In this document: one piece after another, positions 1 to 8,893 of the stretch
Numbering within the stretch: the first letter of the stretch is position 1
Layout: every line of letters starts with the position of its first letter
Assembly: GCA_023898385.1 (NCBI GenBank)
Contig: CP060220.1
Span: 310,001-374,000, forward strand
Source: Pseudobdellovibrionaceae bacterium
Lineage (GTDB): Bacteria; Bdellovibrionota; Bdellovibrionia; Bdellovibrionales; UBA1609
Reading direction: 5' to 3'
Length of the DNA: 64,000 nucleotides
The notes under the pieces: generated by a model
What the model was told of the DNA's origin: nothing
Seen by the model: the letters and a program-made list of their open reading frames with translations, nothing else
Databases searched by the model: none
Translations under genes and position numbers: made by a program

Positions 1-645
1 GGGCAATTAGAAATAGACAGTCAGTTGCCGTTGGGGGCGGGACTCGGGGCTTCAGCCGCCCTTTGTGTGGCCATTGGCCGTTTGTGGCAATACATGGGTT
101 GGATCTCTGAACGAGAGGTTTATGAATTTTCTAGGGACCTTGAAAATTTATTTCACGGTGAAAGCAGTGGAGTTGATATTGCGGTGTCGGTGGCTGGTCA
201 GGGCATTCGATTCATGCGGGGTGGAGAGTGGACAGATGTGGATATGCAATGGCAGCCCACCTGGTTTCTTTCTTACTCAGGCAAAAGAGGCATGACCTCT
301 GAGTGTGTTAAAAAGGTAAAAGCCTTGGCGGATCGTTCACCCGAGTTGTTAGAAAAAATTGACAACGAAATGAGCCGGGCCACAGATAAGGCCGAGCTTG
401 CGTTGAGCCTGCCAGAACACGAGGGGCTTGCCCGTTTGGCCATGGCGATTGATCGGGCTCGTGATTGTTTTGAGCAGTGGGGCCTCATTGGCCGAGAATT
501 GAGCAACCACATGCGTCTTCTTCAAGAAAATGGAGCTTTAGCGGCAAAACCCACAGGTTCAGGTGGGGGCGGTTACGTATTGAGCTTATGGAAGAAGCCG
601 CCGGCAAATCTAAGTGACTTGCCCTTTGAACTTCTTCCGGTCTAA
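1..645 (+). CDS. mvk: Mevalonate kinase, 5'-truncated by window edge
   Basis: GHMP-family kinase that phosphorylates mevalonate in the mevalonate route to isoprenoids (cytoplasm). The reading frame is open from base 1, so the true start is upstream; 214 codons remain of a family usually 300-330 residues long. The glycine/serine-rich ATP loop PLGAGLGASAA is near the beginning of the visible part and the C-terminal GHMP motif KPTGSGGGGYVLSL is near the end, both as expected for mevalonate kinase rather than homoserine kinase. An internal TTG at 25 is not the start, because family homology (LEIDSQLPLGAG) continues upstream of it. It converges on the ThiF-like gene with only 38 bases between. Seen: both motifs. 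Known: family reaction. Inferred: substrate. Confidence 0.85.
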   Translation, partial: GQLEIDSQLPLGAGLGASAALCVAIGRLWQYMGWISEREVYEFSRDLENLFHGESSGVDIAVSVAGQGIRFMRGGEWTDVDMQWQPTWFLSYSGKRGMTSECVKKVKALADRSPELLEKIDNEMSRATDKAELALSLPEHEGLARLAMAIDRARDCFEQWGLIGRELSNHMRLLQENGALAAKPTGSGGGGYVLSLWKKPPANLSDLPFELLPV

Positions 646-683
646 GCCGAAGTCATCCCGTGTATTCAAGCTAACCTGAGTAC

Positions 684-1574
684 CTAATTGATAAATTTTA
701 AAAAGAGCTGTTTGAAGTCGGCGTATTTTTTTCGCGCATAAAAGATCTTGAGTTTTTGCAAAAAGCCTCGGTTACCCCACAGAAGCTTTTTTCGAACATG
801 CTTTTGCGTAAGCAGATCAATTTGCACATACTGCGGGAGTGTTTGTGGGCGGCGTCTTTTTGTCAGATGGCAGATCACTTCGGCGCCTATCAGGGCTGCT
901 CCTAAATTTACAGACAGCGCCAGCGACGGCCCAGTTTCAATTTCAACCAGGCGTTCTTTTTTAAATTCCATATATTTTAAGTGCAGGGCCTTTGGTGACA
1001 GTCCCACAGTAAATCGCAACATCTTCTCAAAGGGGTCAAGCTCGTCATTGATATCAAAGTAATCGTGGAAACTCATACCCTCTGGTGATACCGAAAGAAA
1101 AACAGCAGAAAACCCAAGCGGGGCGGCAAACACGGCTGGAATCTTTTGCTTTCGAGCTTCATGGTGAAGTAGCTCGCGGGCACTGAGAGTGAAATACTCG
1201 ATTGAATCCACCACACAGCCCACCCCACTGACAAACGCCGCCACATTGTGTTTTTGTACTCCCTCGGTAAAAGTTTTCACCTCTATCTCTGGGTTGATAG
1301 CAAGAATTTGTTCTTTCATCACATCGACTTTCGGTCGACCAAAAGTGTGTATGTTGGCACCCACTTGGCGGTTAAGGTTAGCCACATCAAAGTGATCTAA
1401 GTCAGCTAAGTGAAAGCGTCCTACACCCATTCGCGCAAGGCAAAGGAGAGCGGCTCCGCCAATGCCTCCGAGACCTGCCACCGCTACGCAAGATTTTCGC
1501 AGTTGCTCTTGTTCCTCGCTTGTCAGTATGCCAATATTTCTACCGAACCGTTCGGAGTAGTCAGGTGCCGCCAT
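684..1574 (-). CDS. ThiF/MoeB/HesA-family E1-like adenylyltransferase
   Basis: A 296-residue cytoplasmic protein of the E1-like superfamily, which adenylates a C-terminal glycine of a ubiquitin-like sulphur carrier or a similar acid. The Rossmann nucleotide loop VAVAGLGGIGGAALL is at about residues 31-45, followed by the acidic DLDHFDVANLNRQ segment (about 58-70) whose Asp, Asn and Arg bind ATP. The two CxxC zinc pairs found in many MoeB/ThiF proteins are not visible, so this is a non-canonical member. No sulphur-carrier partner is adjacent. It converges with the mevalonate kinase and is followed upstream, after 48 bases, by a regulator on the same strand. The substrate is unknown. Confidence 0.75.
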   Translation of the reverse strand: MAAPDYSERFGRNIGILTSEEQEQLRKSCVAVAGLGGIGGAALLCLARMGVGRFHLADLDHFDVANLNRQVGANIHTFGRPKVDVMKEQILAINPEIEVKTFTEGVQKHNVAAFVSGVGCVVDSIEYFTLSARELLHHEARKQKIPAVFAAPLGFSAVFLSVSPEGMSFHDYFDINDELDPFEKMLRFTVGLSPKALHLKYMEFKKERLVEIETGPSLALSVNLGAALIGAEVICHLTKRRRPQTLPQYVQIDLLTQKHVRKKLLWGNRGFLQKLKIFYARKKYADFKQLFLKFIN

Positions 1575-1622
1575 AATCCCTTCCTTGGTTCATGTTGCAG
1601 GGTCATAGAAAACGTAAAATGC

Positions 1623-2660
1623 CTAGTCTCTGTCAGTAAGATCTTTAAGTTGCGATCGGTGGTCCACATCAAAACTGTGGAAAATTACAGCTTTTAAAAC
1701 ATCTTTGTCCTGTTCGAGGTCGTCTTTTAATATGTCTAGCAGCTTTTTATTATACTCGCCAGAGAGAGCATGGATTTTTTTAGCGGCATCATGGGAGAGG
1801 GAAGCAATCCATCCGGTGAGATAATCAGTTGAGTTAGGGTCTTTATCTTCAGGCTTCTGTCCAATTCGTCGAAAAATACTTTGTTTTGCAAGCTGGGCAA
1901 TAAAGTGGGCCAAGCGCAACCCGTGCTCCATTTTTGGAAAAAGATTAACCGGTTTGTCGTAGTTGACGGACAATCGATCACCATCAGTCACTAGCCAGCC
2001 GAGATCGAGCATTCTTTGGACTTCCACGTCGACAGTCGACAAATCAATATCAAAAAAATCAGCGAGCGCGTCCTTGTCGGCACCATTTTTTATCACTGCC
2101 TTTACATTTAGGGCTTCAGAGAGGAGGGCTGCTAAGACATTCTCGCCAAAGAAGGGGCGCGCTTTTTCTTTAAGTTCATGATTTTCAATATCTACATCTG
2201 TAATGTCATCAGGAAATAATTGCGCGTAAAAATCAGAAAATGTCTCGGGACTGTGTTTTTTAAAAAGGGCAAATACCATTGCAGCTGGAGGTGAGGACTT
2301 GCCAGAGAGCCAGTTTTTTGCGGTTCTCCGATCCACGGATTTAATGTCTAACAATGCTGACAGCATGTCTTCACTGTTGGATCGTATGAGAAATCGGCAA
2401 ATGTCTTTGAAGTTTTCTATGCTGCCTTGAAACTCGTCAGCAAATGAGATTTCTCGGATATTTGTCTTTTTAGAGATCAAGCCAAAAAGCTCTTCCCAGC
2501 TAATAGGCTTAATATTGGACTCCCAGCGAAAAACGGCACTGTAGGTAAAGCCCAATTTTGTTGAGAACTGCCTTTGCGACAACCGACCTCTGTGGGCCTG
2601 AAGTAAATTTAAAACCAGTTCAGAATGCTCATTTCGAGAAAACACTTTTTTCTTCGACAT
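1623..2660 (-). CDS. Helix-turn-helix regulator, TIGR02147-like (paralogue of 30380-31402)
   Basis: A 345-residue protein with an N-terminal XRE-like helix-turn-helix (residues about 14-55, LSQRQFSTKLGFTYSAVFRW) and a second putative winged helix around residues 175-230 (ALADFFDIDLSTVDVEVQRM then LGWLV). This two-part plan resembles the TIGR02147 family, which is expanded in Bdellovibrio and Fibrobacter. A paralogue of the same design lies at 30380-31402: LSQRQ, the KLGxT turn, the WES triad and the downstream winged segment match. It is divergently transcribed from the acyltransferase-PilZ gene at 2831, so it might control that gene. No ligand is known. Family assignment is by pattern only. 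Confidence 0.6.
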   Translation of the reverse strand: MSKKKVFSRNEHSELVLNLLQAHRGRLSQRQFSTKLGFTYSAVFRWESNIKPISWEELFGLISKKTNIREISFADEFQGSIENFKDICRFLIRSNSEDMLSALLDIKSVDRRTAKNWLSGKSSPPAAMVFALFKKHSPETFSDFYAQLFPDDITDVDIENHELKEKARPFFGENVLAALLSEALNVKAVIKNGADKDALADFFDIDLSTVDVEVQRMLDLGWLVTDGDRLSVNYDKPVNLFPKMEHGLRLAHFIAQLAKQSIFRRIGQKPEDKDPNSTDYLTGWIASLSHDAAKKIHALSGEYNKKLLDILKDDLEQDKDVLKAVIFHSFDVDHRSQLKDLTDRD

Positions 2661-2830
2661 TGCTTATTTATATCCCGCCTCAAAAAAGGGAACAACCTCA
2701 AGGTCCAGCTCGCCCGTGAGATCTTGTTACTAAAATTGCAGCCGACAGGCAAATGAAGGAACGCAAACATCGGGGCGGCTCTTTAAACACCAGGGTCTTC
2801 GTCCGATTAAAAATCAAATAGGATTTACCA

Positions 2831-4018
2831 ATGAATGATTTAACGAAAAGATTGCTTTATGCTATGCCCCATTCGCTGCGCCGCTCGATTCTGCTAAAGG
2901 GCATGTCACTCACCTACGAGATGGACCCCAGAATCACCTTTAAGGTGGCCTCGACAAAAGAAGAACTGGAGGGGGCCTTTCGACTTCTCTATGACGCCTA
3001 CTTGCGTGTTGGCTTACAAAAACCAAATAAACAAAAATTAAGAGTGACGCCTTATCACGCCTTAGACACAACCACCACTATAGTGGCCATGTTTGGAGAT
3101 CAGGTGATTGGTACTCTTTCGCTCATTCGATTTGGGGCATTAGGGTTGCCGTCAAAAGATCTTGTTGATTATTCTCTTCGTCGTCAGCGAGGATTGCAGT
3201 TGGCAGAAGTGTCTGCTTTGGCTGTGGATCGAGAGTTTAAGGGCAAGATATTTGTTCACCTCATCAAGTATATGTATGAATACAGTGTTCGTTATATGCA
3301 ATTGGATGAACTGATTGCCGTGATTGTTACAAATCGACTGGCCCATTTGTTTTACGAGTCTGTATTGCAATTTCGACCCATCGAAGGAACGCTACATAAG
3401 AGCTACGCCTTCGGAAACTATCAAACAGTCGTGGCCGAATCCTTGGACCTACACTGGGCCAAGCATAGATATTGGGATATCTACGGCCAGATGTTGCCTA
3501 GCGAGAACCTTTATTATTTTTTTGGTCAGTATCAGTGCTCGCAGTTTCAGTTTCCGAAAAGGCCTAGTCATTTTGTCTCAGACCCCGTGTTCAACGGTGA
3601 TCTTTTTAAGTACTTTTTTATGGAGAGAACAAATGTTCTAGAGGAGATGGATGGCATCGCCAAGCAGCGGCTTTTAGAAAAATGGTTGGGGTCCGGCCAG
3701 GCAAATAAACAATCAAATCGAGCAGAGACCAATGTGCACGGGTTTCAGGTCGTCGACGACCTGTTGGTTCCAGTGAGTGTGCGCAATGTTTCAAAAGAGG
3801 GTTTTTGTTTGCACTCCCTGGACGACAGAATCAGGCAGCTGCGAAACACTTCGTCGGAGTTTATTTTTAGGTGGGGGAACGGGCAGAAGGTTCGTGTGAA
3901 GGCCCGGCAGGTCTGGGCAAATGCAGAAAACTACTCTGGATACGAAGTGCTTGATGCGTCTGAGAGCTCTTGGCTTTCGCTTAATGGAGTGGAGCCAACA
4001 AAAAAGAAAGTGGCTTAG
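2831..4018 (+). CDS. FeeM-like N-acyltransferase domain fused to a C-terminal PilZ-like domain
   Basis: A 395-residue protein. Residues about 35-230 fit the GNAT-fold family that includes N-acyl amino acid synthase FeeM and LuxI-like acyl-homoserine-lactone synthases: LLYDAYLRVGL, the hydrophobic strand IVAMFGDQVIGTLSLI and the AEVSALAV strand. Residues about 295-385 look like a PilZ domain, with the signature NVSKEGF (N replacing the usual D of DxSxxG) and a following beta-barrel-like region ending YEVLD. Known: PilZ domains often bind cyclic di-GMP; FeeM enzymes transfer acyl groups from acyl carrier protein to an amino group. Inferred: acyl-amino-acid or lipid production linked to c-di-GMP. 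A clear arginine motif (RxxxR) before the PilZ signature is not obvious, so nucleotide binding is uncertain. Confidence 0.65.
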   Translation: MNDLTKRLLYAMPHSLRRSILLKGMSLTYEMDPRITFKVASTKEELEGAFRLLYDAYLRVGLQKPNKQKLRVTPYHALDTTTTIVAMFGDQVIGTLSLIRFGALGLPSKDLVDYSLRRQRGLQLAEVSALAVDREFKGKIFVHLIKYMYEYSVRYMQLDELIAVIVTNRLAHLFYESVLQFRPIEGTLHKSYAFGNYQTVVAESLDLHWAKHRYWDIYGQMLPSENLYYFFGQYQCSQFQFPKRPSHFVSDPVFNGDLFKYFFMERTNVLEEMDGIAKQRLLEKWLGSGQANKQSNRAETNVHGFQVVDDLLVPVSVRNVSKEGFCLHSLDDRIRQLRNTSSEFIFRWGNGQKVRVKARQVWANAENYSGYEVLDASESSWLSLNGVEPTKKKVA

Positions 4019-4063
4019 TCATAGAGACCACCGGCCACTTTGCGCTGTAAACCCTGACGTCCT

Positions 4064-5059
4064 TTAAATCTGAGCTTCAAAAACCAACCGCAGTGACTGA
4101 TCATCACTCATCACTTGAAATTCGTTATTAAACCCATCGTATGAAGTTTGCCAGAGAGCTTCCAGGCCCACATTAGGATGAGTTTGCCAGCCTATTTTAG
4201 CCACATTAGAGCGGCGCAACACCTTTGTAGTCTGCTGGTGCCAAAGGCTTTCATACCAAGTGGCATAGATTTGTTTCCATGAAATCTCTGGGTAAAGGAT
4301 CAATCCAACTGCCTGTTCAGCACCAGGGGAAAGTCCAGTCTCTTTTGTGCCCCAAGCTTCGGCAGTGGCCTTGATGTTTACTCCGGTGAAGGATTCATAG
4401 TGACTTGTTTGTCCGCCCACTCCAAAGCCTTGAAAAAAAGAACCGCGGTGATACTTGCGGTCGAGGTAGCTGATAAAGGCCTGGTGTTCGCCGTCTTTCC
4501 ATAGGGCCGACAGAATCACTGGAGGTTTCACTGCAGGTGCGGCAAACCCTTCATCAGCACGAAAACGTTGGCCCGTGAACACGGAAACTTCAAAAGAAAA
4601 GGGTGTATCAGGCAGCCTATAGGAACCAGTAACGCCGATGTCGAGACCGCCGAAGCCCCCGAGAAGATGATTAAGTTCTTCAGGTGTTTCAATAAAAATA
4701 TCTTGTTGGAGACTGAAGTGGCCAATGGGATAATACATTTTGCCAGCCTCGATATAAAGATTCTTTTGTCCGAGCAGTGGCCACTTGACCGTAAGTGTTT
4801 CTAAATAAAACAGGCTGTCATTCTCAGAAGATTCAAATACTCCATCAATTTTAATTTGAAGGTCATGGAGGCCTTGAGTCGCCAACGACAGTGTTGTTTG
4901 ATTAAAACCATACTCTTGTCGGGTGGATAAGGCCGGAGTCTGTGAGGTTCGTTGTTCAAAAATCCCTAGGATATCGATTTGGGTGCTAGGTGCAGCCAAA
5001 ACACTTGCATTAAAAAGTAATGAAAGAAAAAAAACATTTATACTCGCTCTAGTCCACAT
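4064..5059 (-). CDS. Exported protein, probable outer-membrane beta-barrel
   Basis: A 331-residue protein with a typical signal peptide (hydrophobic NVFFLSLLFNASVLAA at residues 8-23, cleavage near AAP). The mature part is rich in alternating hydrophobic/aromatic strands and Gly (for example FGVGGQTSHYESF, QIYATWYESLW) and ends LRLVFEAQI, a C-terminal pattern typical of outer-membrane barrels. It has porin-like features but no assignable substrate. It is the last gene of a three-gene minus-strand operon (ankyrin lipoprotein, small lipoprotein, this gene); its ATG lies 11 bases inside the preceding gene, so translation is probably coupled. It converges with the acyltransferase-PilZ gene. Confidence 0.6.
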   Translation of the reverse strand: MWTRASINVFFLSLLFNASVLAAPSTQIDILGIFEQRTSQTPALSTRQEYGFNQTTLSLATQGLHDLQIKIDGVFESSENDSLFYLETLTVKWPLLGQKNLYIEAGKMYYPIGHFSLQQDIFIETPEELNHLLGGFGGLDIGVTGSYRLPDTPFSFEVSVFTGQRFRADEGFAAPAVKPPVILSALWKDGEHQAFISYLDRKYHRGSFFQGFGVGGQTSHYESFTGVNIKATAEAWGTKETGLSPGAEQAVGLILYPEISWKQIYATWYESLWHQQTTKVLRRSNVAKIGWQTHPNVGLEALWQTSYDGFNNEFQVMSDDQSLRLVFEAQI

Positions 5060-5690
5060 ATCTCACCCCCCTCTTGGCTGTATGTATTACGGCATTATCT
5101 AATGAAATCCCCCAATAGTTGCCACGGCCGTAAGATCGTAGAGTCATTCCCATTCCTACAGTATCTAGATCTGCCGAAGCCGCATTCAACGTCGCCTTTT
5201 TATGAAAGGTGGAGCCGTGGTTGAGAATCTGATTGTTCCAGATAAAAACGCCCAGAGGCTGGTCAAAAAAGTGATGGATTTCAATGTGTAGATCAAAAGT
5301 TCCATCCACAGCAACACTGTCAGCGATAACCCCATTGACCTGTTTGCTGTATCCAGGTGTTGAAATAAACACATTCATGGAGTGATCTTGAGGAATAAAC
5401 TCAATGACAACTCCATCATCGTCATCGAAGCCAGTGAAATTTGAGATTAAAGTAAGTTGTGACGCCTGTCCCACGAAGCGACCCGACAGGTGAAAGTGAC
5501 TGGCAGATTGGGTCTGAAACAACGGGCGAGTGAATCGAATTTTGGCCGTCCCGCTGAGGTCAGAAGTGTGGGTGGTCAAAGTGGAAGAGTCATAAACTTC
5601 ATAGGGTTCAATCTGGTTTGACGGTGGGTCAACACAGCCCTGAAGGATAAAAAATAGCGTTAAAATGAGACTGTTAAGGTGAGGGCTCAA
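5049..5690 (-). CDS. Putative lipoprotein with a lectin/laminin-G-like fold pattern
   Basis: A 213-residue protein starting with TTG; the TTG overlaps the TGA of the upstream ankyrin gene (TTGA) and has an AAGGA ribosome site before it. The signal peptide SLILTLFFILQGC ends in a lipobox-like LQGC (Cys about 19). The mature part is beta-rich, with segments such as DGVVIEFIPQ, VDGTFDLHIEIHH and FIWNNQIL that resemble concanavalin/laminin-G sandwich domains; this is only pattern resemblance. Middle gene of a three-gene operon encoding envelope proteins. Role unknown; a surface-binding protein acting with the neighbouring barrel is possible. Confidence 0.55.
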   Translation of the reverse strand: MSPHLNSLILTLFFILQGCVDPPSNQIEPYEVYDSSTLTTHTSDLSGTAKIRFTRPLFQTQSASHFHLSGRFVGQASQLTLISNFTGFDDDDGVVIEFIPQDHSMNVFISTPGYSKQVNGVIADSVAVDGTFDLHIEIHHFFDQPLGVFIWNNQILNHGSTFHKKATLNAASADLDTVGMGMTLRSYGRGNYWGISLDNAVIHTAKRGVRYVD

Positions 5691-6907
5691 TGGCGCGATC
5701 CTTTAAACAGTTCATGCGGAGTCAAGCCATCATGGTCCGATAGAAAAACGTCGCCATAGGGCTTTAAAGCTTCATAGTAAAAGGGGTCAGAAAGTATGGC
5801 GGCCCAGTGGAGGCTTGATCGACCGGATTGGTCCACAGAATCCACATAGTCAGAGGTGCGGAAGAACCATGACATCACCTGGTTTTTGTGATCAAGGATT
5901 GAGAGAAAGAGTGCTTTTTTATTTTGCGACGTGTGGGGCGTGCGGGGGTCAATGGTTTTAAGAAACTCAATCAGATAACTGTTTCCCACAGCATTTTGAT
6001 TGGAGAAATCAATTTCGTGACATCCCATGAGTGCTGTCGAAGCTTCTAAATGTCCCGATCGAATAGCCAGGTGCAACGGGGTGTCTTCGGCAATGTCTTT
6101 TCTGTTTATTGGATGTTGCCTTACAAAAGAAAAAGTCTGAGGTGTGTTGTCGCTAAAAAAATCCCAAACATGGCCGGCAAATCGTTTGAGAAAAAAACTA
6201 TCTGGATCTTGCCAGCTGTTGCTGCCACAGGTCTTGTCAGCGGCCCATAAAATCACATCAAAGCGATTTTCCTGAGCCGCTCGGTGCAAAAAAGTACGGA
6301 GCGACAAATCGCGGTGGTGAAAAAAGTCATTAAATGGGTGTTCGAAATGGGTGGCCCCAAGAAACCAATAGTGTTGAAGTGTTTTGGCTGTTTCGGCATT
6401 GAGGGCCACAAACAAGGCTCTCTCTAGGCTGTCAGTTTCTTGATCCAGCTCCGAAAAATCAAACACGTCAAAGGTACCTAGCGATTGTTCGTATTTGCTG
6501 GCAAGGTTTTCAATCACATCATTGAAGCCCTGCTGAGAGGCGAGATAAATGTAAGACTCGCCGGTATCGTTTTTATGGCGAAGTGAATCCACGCTCATTC
6601 GCAAAATAATCTCGTTGGCAATGGCTCTTTCGCGCAGCCGGATCGCTACGGCAAGCGGTGTATCACCATGAACTGCATTTTTTTGTTCAAGCAGGGTCGA
6701 TGATCTATCGGCATGGACGCGGACCTCTTCTAAGTCACCCTTATAGATAGATACAAACAATGGGTTCGGCGCCACTTGTTGTTGTTCTTGTGGCGTCATT
6801 CGCTCAAATCGATTGCGATCCGCCGGATGGGGTTGTGACTCCGGCGGGCGTCCACAGCCCACAAGTGGCCCCGTGGTCACCAGAAGTAATAGTAAAACCC
6901 TGTACAT
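5687..6907 (-). CDS. Ankyrin-repeat lipoprotein
   Basis: A lipoprotein of about 406 residues. I chose the ATG at 6907 because GGAGAG lies seven bases upstream and the protein then starts directly with the signal MYRVLLLLLVTTGPLVGC (lipobox VGC). An in-frame ATG at 6922 is possible but would put the ribosome site inside the gene. Ankyrin units are visible: GDTPLAVAIRLRERAIANEI (about residue 85), DTPLHLAIRSGHLEAST (about 280) and GRSSLHWAAILSDPFYYEAL (about 365). Ankyrins bind other proteins; being lipidated, this one would act at the envelope. First gene of the operon that continues with the lipoprotein at 5049-5690 (4-base overlap) and the barrel at 4064-5059. Confidence 0.7.
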   Translation of the reverse strand: MYRVLLLLLVTTGPLVGCGRPPESQPHPADRNRFERMTPQEQQQVAPNPLFVSIYKGDLEEVRVHADRSSTLLEQKNAVHGDTPLAVAIRLRERAIANEIILRMSVDSLRHKNDTGESYIYLASQQGFNDVIENLASKYEQSLGTFDVFDFSELDQETDSLERALFVALNAETAKTLQHYWFLGATHFEHPFNDFFHHRDLSLRTFLHRAAQENRFDVILWAADKTCGSNSWQDPDSFFLKRFAGHVWDFFSDNTPQTFSFVRQHPINRKDIAEDTPLHLAIRSGHLEASTALMGCHEIDFSNQNAVGNSYLIEFLKTIDPRTPHTSQNKKALFLSILDHKNQVMSWFFRTSDYVDSVDQSGRSSLHWAAILSDPFYYEALKPYGDVFLSDHDGLTPHELFKGSRH

Positions 6908-7048
6908 AGAATAGCTCTCCATTGTTTAAAGCCCACATTTAGGTGAAAACCCGGGAACAGTCCACAAGGTTTCCGTAGTTGAAAATCCGTTGAATACATT
7001 ATCATTTGGCAGTCACTACCAATTTGTGATGGCCCCGGAATCGTATAA

Positions 7049-8893
7049 ATGGTACGGAAGAGCCCTTCACAATGTTCACTTTTTTATCGGAGACACGTTC
7101 TGGCTGTGCTGAGAACTTATTTTTTACCCTACTTGTTTGGAGTGGGTCTGATTTTGGCCTCGCTGGACGGTTATTCCCACGACGGGCATGACCATGGTCA
7201 TGCGGTCAACGATGATGACAGTGGCCTCAGTCGCCACGTCCTGGTTTTAAAAAGCGCCACGGAATTGGTTCCCGATATGTTAAGCCACAAGACCGCCTCC
7301 GGCGTCATGCCCTATGTTCATGTTGGCGGAGAGAAAATCTACCTAAATAGTCATTTTTGGGAACTCGTAAGGGGAGCCAGCCAACTTTACTATGAGGAAA
7401 TTAAAGAAGAGTGCGTCCATTGTCATGTGCCTCATCCAGAGGAAGTCGTGGAGCAGGCAAAAGAGTTGGTGGCGAAGGGTTGGTTGACTCATACATCTGG
7501 AAGATTCGCCAATGTCGCTGTTGATCGTTACGGGAGGGCCTTTGTGGGTTTGGGGGCCCGCTATGGCGTGGTCGCTGGCGTATTAAAAGTGGTCGGGGAG
7601 CTAGCTGAGGATGCTTTATTGGTCGTACTCAAGATGCCCGGTGCCCATATGATGTGTGAGGTGATCACGGCGGCTTTGACAGTGGCATCGAGTCGCTTGC
7701 AAACAGGGTATCGCGCCTTTCGTTACGGTGGACAACACCACACGGGATCATGGAGTACGTTAGTGAAGGTTGCCTATTATGGCCGAAAGATTCGTAAGGC
7801 TCAAAATCGGGTGGTGTTTGCAAGCCCTCCATTTGAGCTAGATGCCGCAGCCCTTGAGCTTCTCGATGCCCAAGGACCTCAAAAGAAATCTTTTTTCACT
7901 TCGCTTGAAGGGGGAAAACGGCAGCAATTTTTGACATGGTTAAAAAGTCAAACTCAACACCTCTATGAAGAGTTACAGCAATTGCCCCCGCCGAAAGACA
8001 GAACTTGGCGCCAGAAAATTCAAGAAAAGACATTGCAGAAAAAGCTGGAGCGTGTGCAAACGCTTCATCGAAAATTGGTAGAGGGGCGCCGTTATAAGAG
8101 GTTTTTTCTTCTCGTATCACGTAAGGGTTCTCCTCAGTATTTGAACGGCTCCACTGAAATAGAGCGCTCATTGAGGGGGCCTTGGCTTTGGGTGTTGTCC
8201 GCGGAAGCCCATTTTCTGGACCGAGTGATAATTCCTGAGAATGAACAAGGGTTAGAGGTGTCCCGCTTTCAATCGAGACCAGCTGGCGAAGAAGATTTCA
8301 TTCGTCAGAGTCTGGCAGAGCAATTTGTGGGTTCAAATGATGAAGCGCACAAGAGTTTTGTATCGGATGTTTTAAACGACATTGGTTTGTTGTTTGACTC
8401 GAACATTTCCCGAAATCAAAAGTACATGAATTTGGTGAGTCTTGAGGCCCTTATGGGTGGGTACTTGCTTCGACTTAGCCAAAAAGTGAATGAACAAGAG
8501 TGGCAAGAAGCTGTAACAGAAAGTGGCCTTGAGGGGTTCAAAAAACTTTCTTTAAATGCAAAATATTGGTGGCGCTCTGAAAATTTGGGTTATTACTTTG
8601 ACCAGTATTTTGATTTTCTTCGAGTGGTGGCCGTGTCGCCCACCAGCCGATTTGATGGCTGGGCTAAATATGAAGCTATGGAGTATTTTTTATTGCTCCT
8701 AAGAACTTTGTCACAAATTGATGTGGAAAATCTGAAAGAGAAATCACCGGCATCGCAACAGATACTGGATATTCTTAAAGATCAGCTACAAACACTCAAT
8801 GGTTCGCGGTTTTGGGTGCCAAAAAAGCGAGTTTACCGATTATTTCCCTTGAGCACTTCGCCACTGCGCTGCGAGCAGTTGGGGGGCATATGA
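7049..8893 (+). CDS. Large exported protein of unknown function with His-rich N-terminus and a CXXCH motif
   Basis: A 614-residue protein with an N-terminal hydrophobic export signal (YFLPYLFGVGLILASL, about residues 24-39) followed at once by a His/Asp-rich stretch HDGHDHGHAVNDDDSG (44-59), a likely metal-binding tail. At residues 122-126 there is CVHCH, which fits the CXXCH covalent haem c motif, though a single motif can arise by chance. The rest is charged, with possible helical segments (about 290-345 rich in Lys/Glu) and no recognisable domain. The next gene overlaps it by 4 bases (ATGA), so they form an operon. Start: ATG with weak upstream ribosome site; an internal GTG at codon 20 also leaves a signal peptide. 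Function unknown. Confidence 0.6.
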   Translation: MVRKSPSQCSLFYRRHVLAVLRTYFLPYLFGVGLILASLDGYSHDGHDHGHAVNDDDSGLSRHVLVLKSATELVPDMLSHKTASGVMPYVHVGGEKIYLNSHFWELVRGASQLYYEEIKEECVHCHVPHPEEVVEQAKELVAKGWLTHTSGRFANVAVDRYGRAFVGLGARYGVVAGVLKVVGELAEDALLVVLKMPGAHMMCEVITAALTVASSRLQTGYRAFRYGGQHHTGSWSTLVKVAYYGRKIRKAQNRVVFASPPFELDAAALELLDAQGPQKKSFFTSLEGGKRQQFLTWLKSQTQHLYEELQQLPPPKDRTWRQKIQEKTLQKKLERVQTLHRKLVEGRRYKRFFLLVSRKGSPQYLNGSTEIERSLRGPWLWVLSAEAHFLDRVIIPENEQGLEVSRFQSRPAGEEDFIRQSLAEQFVGSNDEAHKSFVSDVLNDIGLLFDSNISRNQKYMNLVSLEALMGGYLLRLSQKVNEQEWQEAVTESGLEGFKKLSLNAKYWWRSENLGYYFDQYFDFLRVVAVSPTSRFDGWAKYEAMEYFLLLLRTLSQIDVENLKEKSPASQQILDILKDQLQTLNGSRFWVPKKRVYRLFPLSTSPLRCEQLGGI

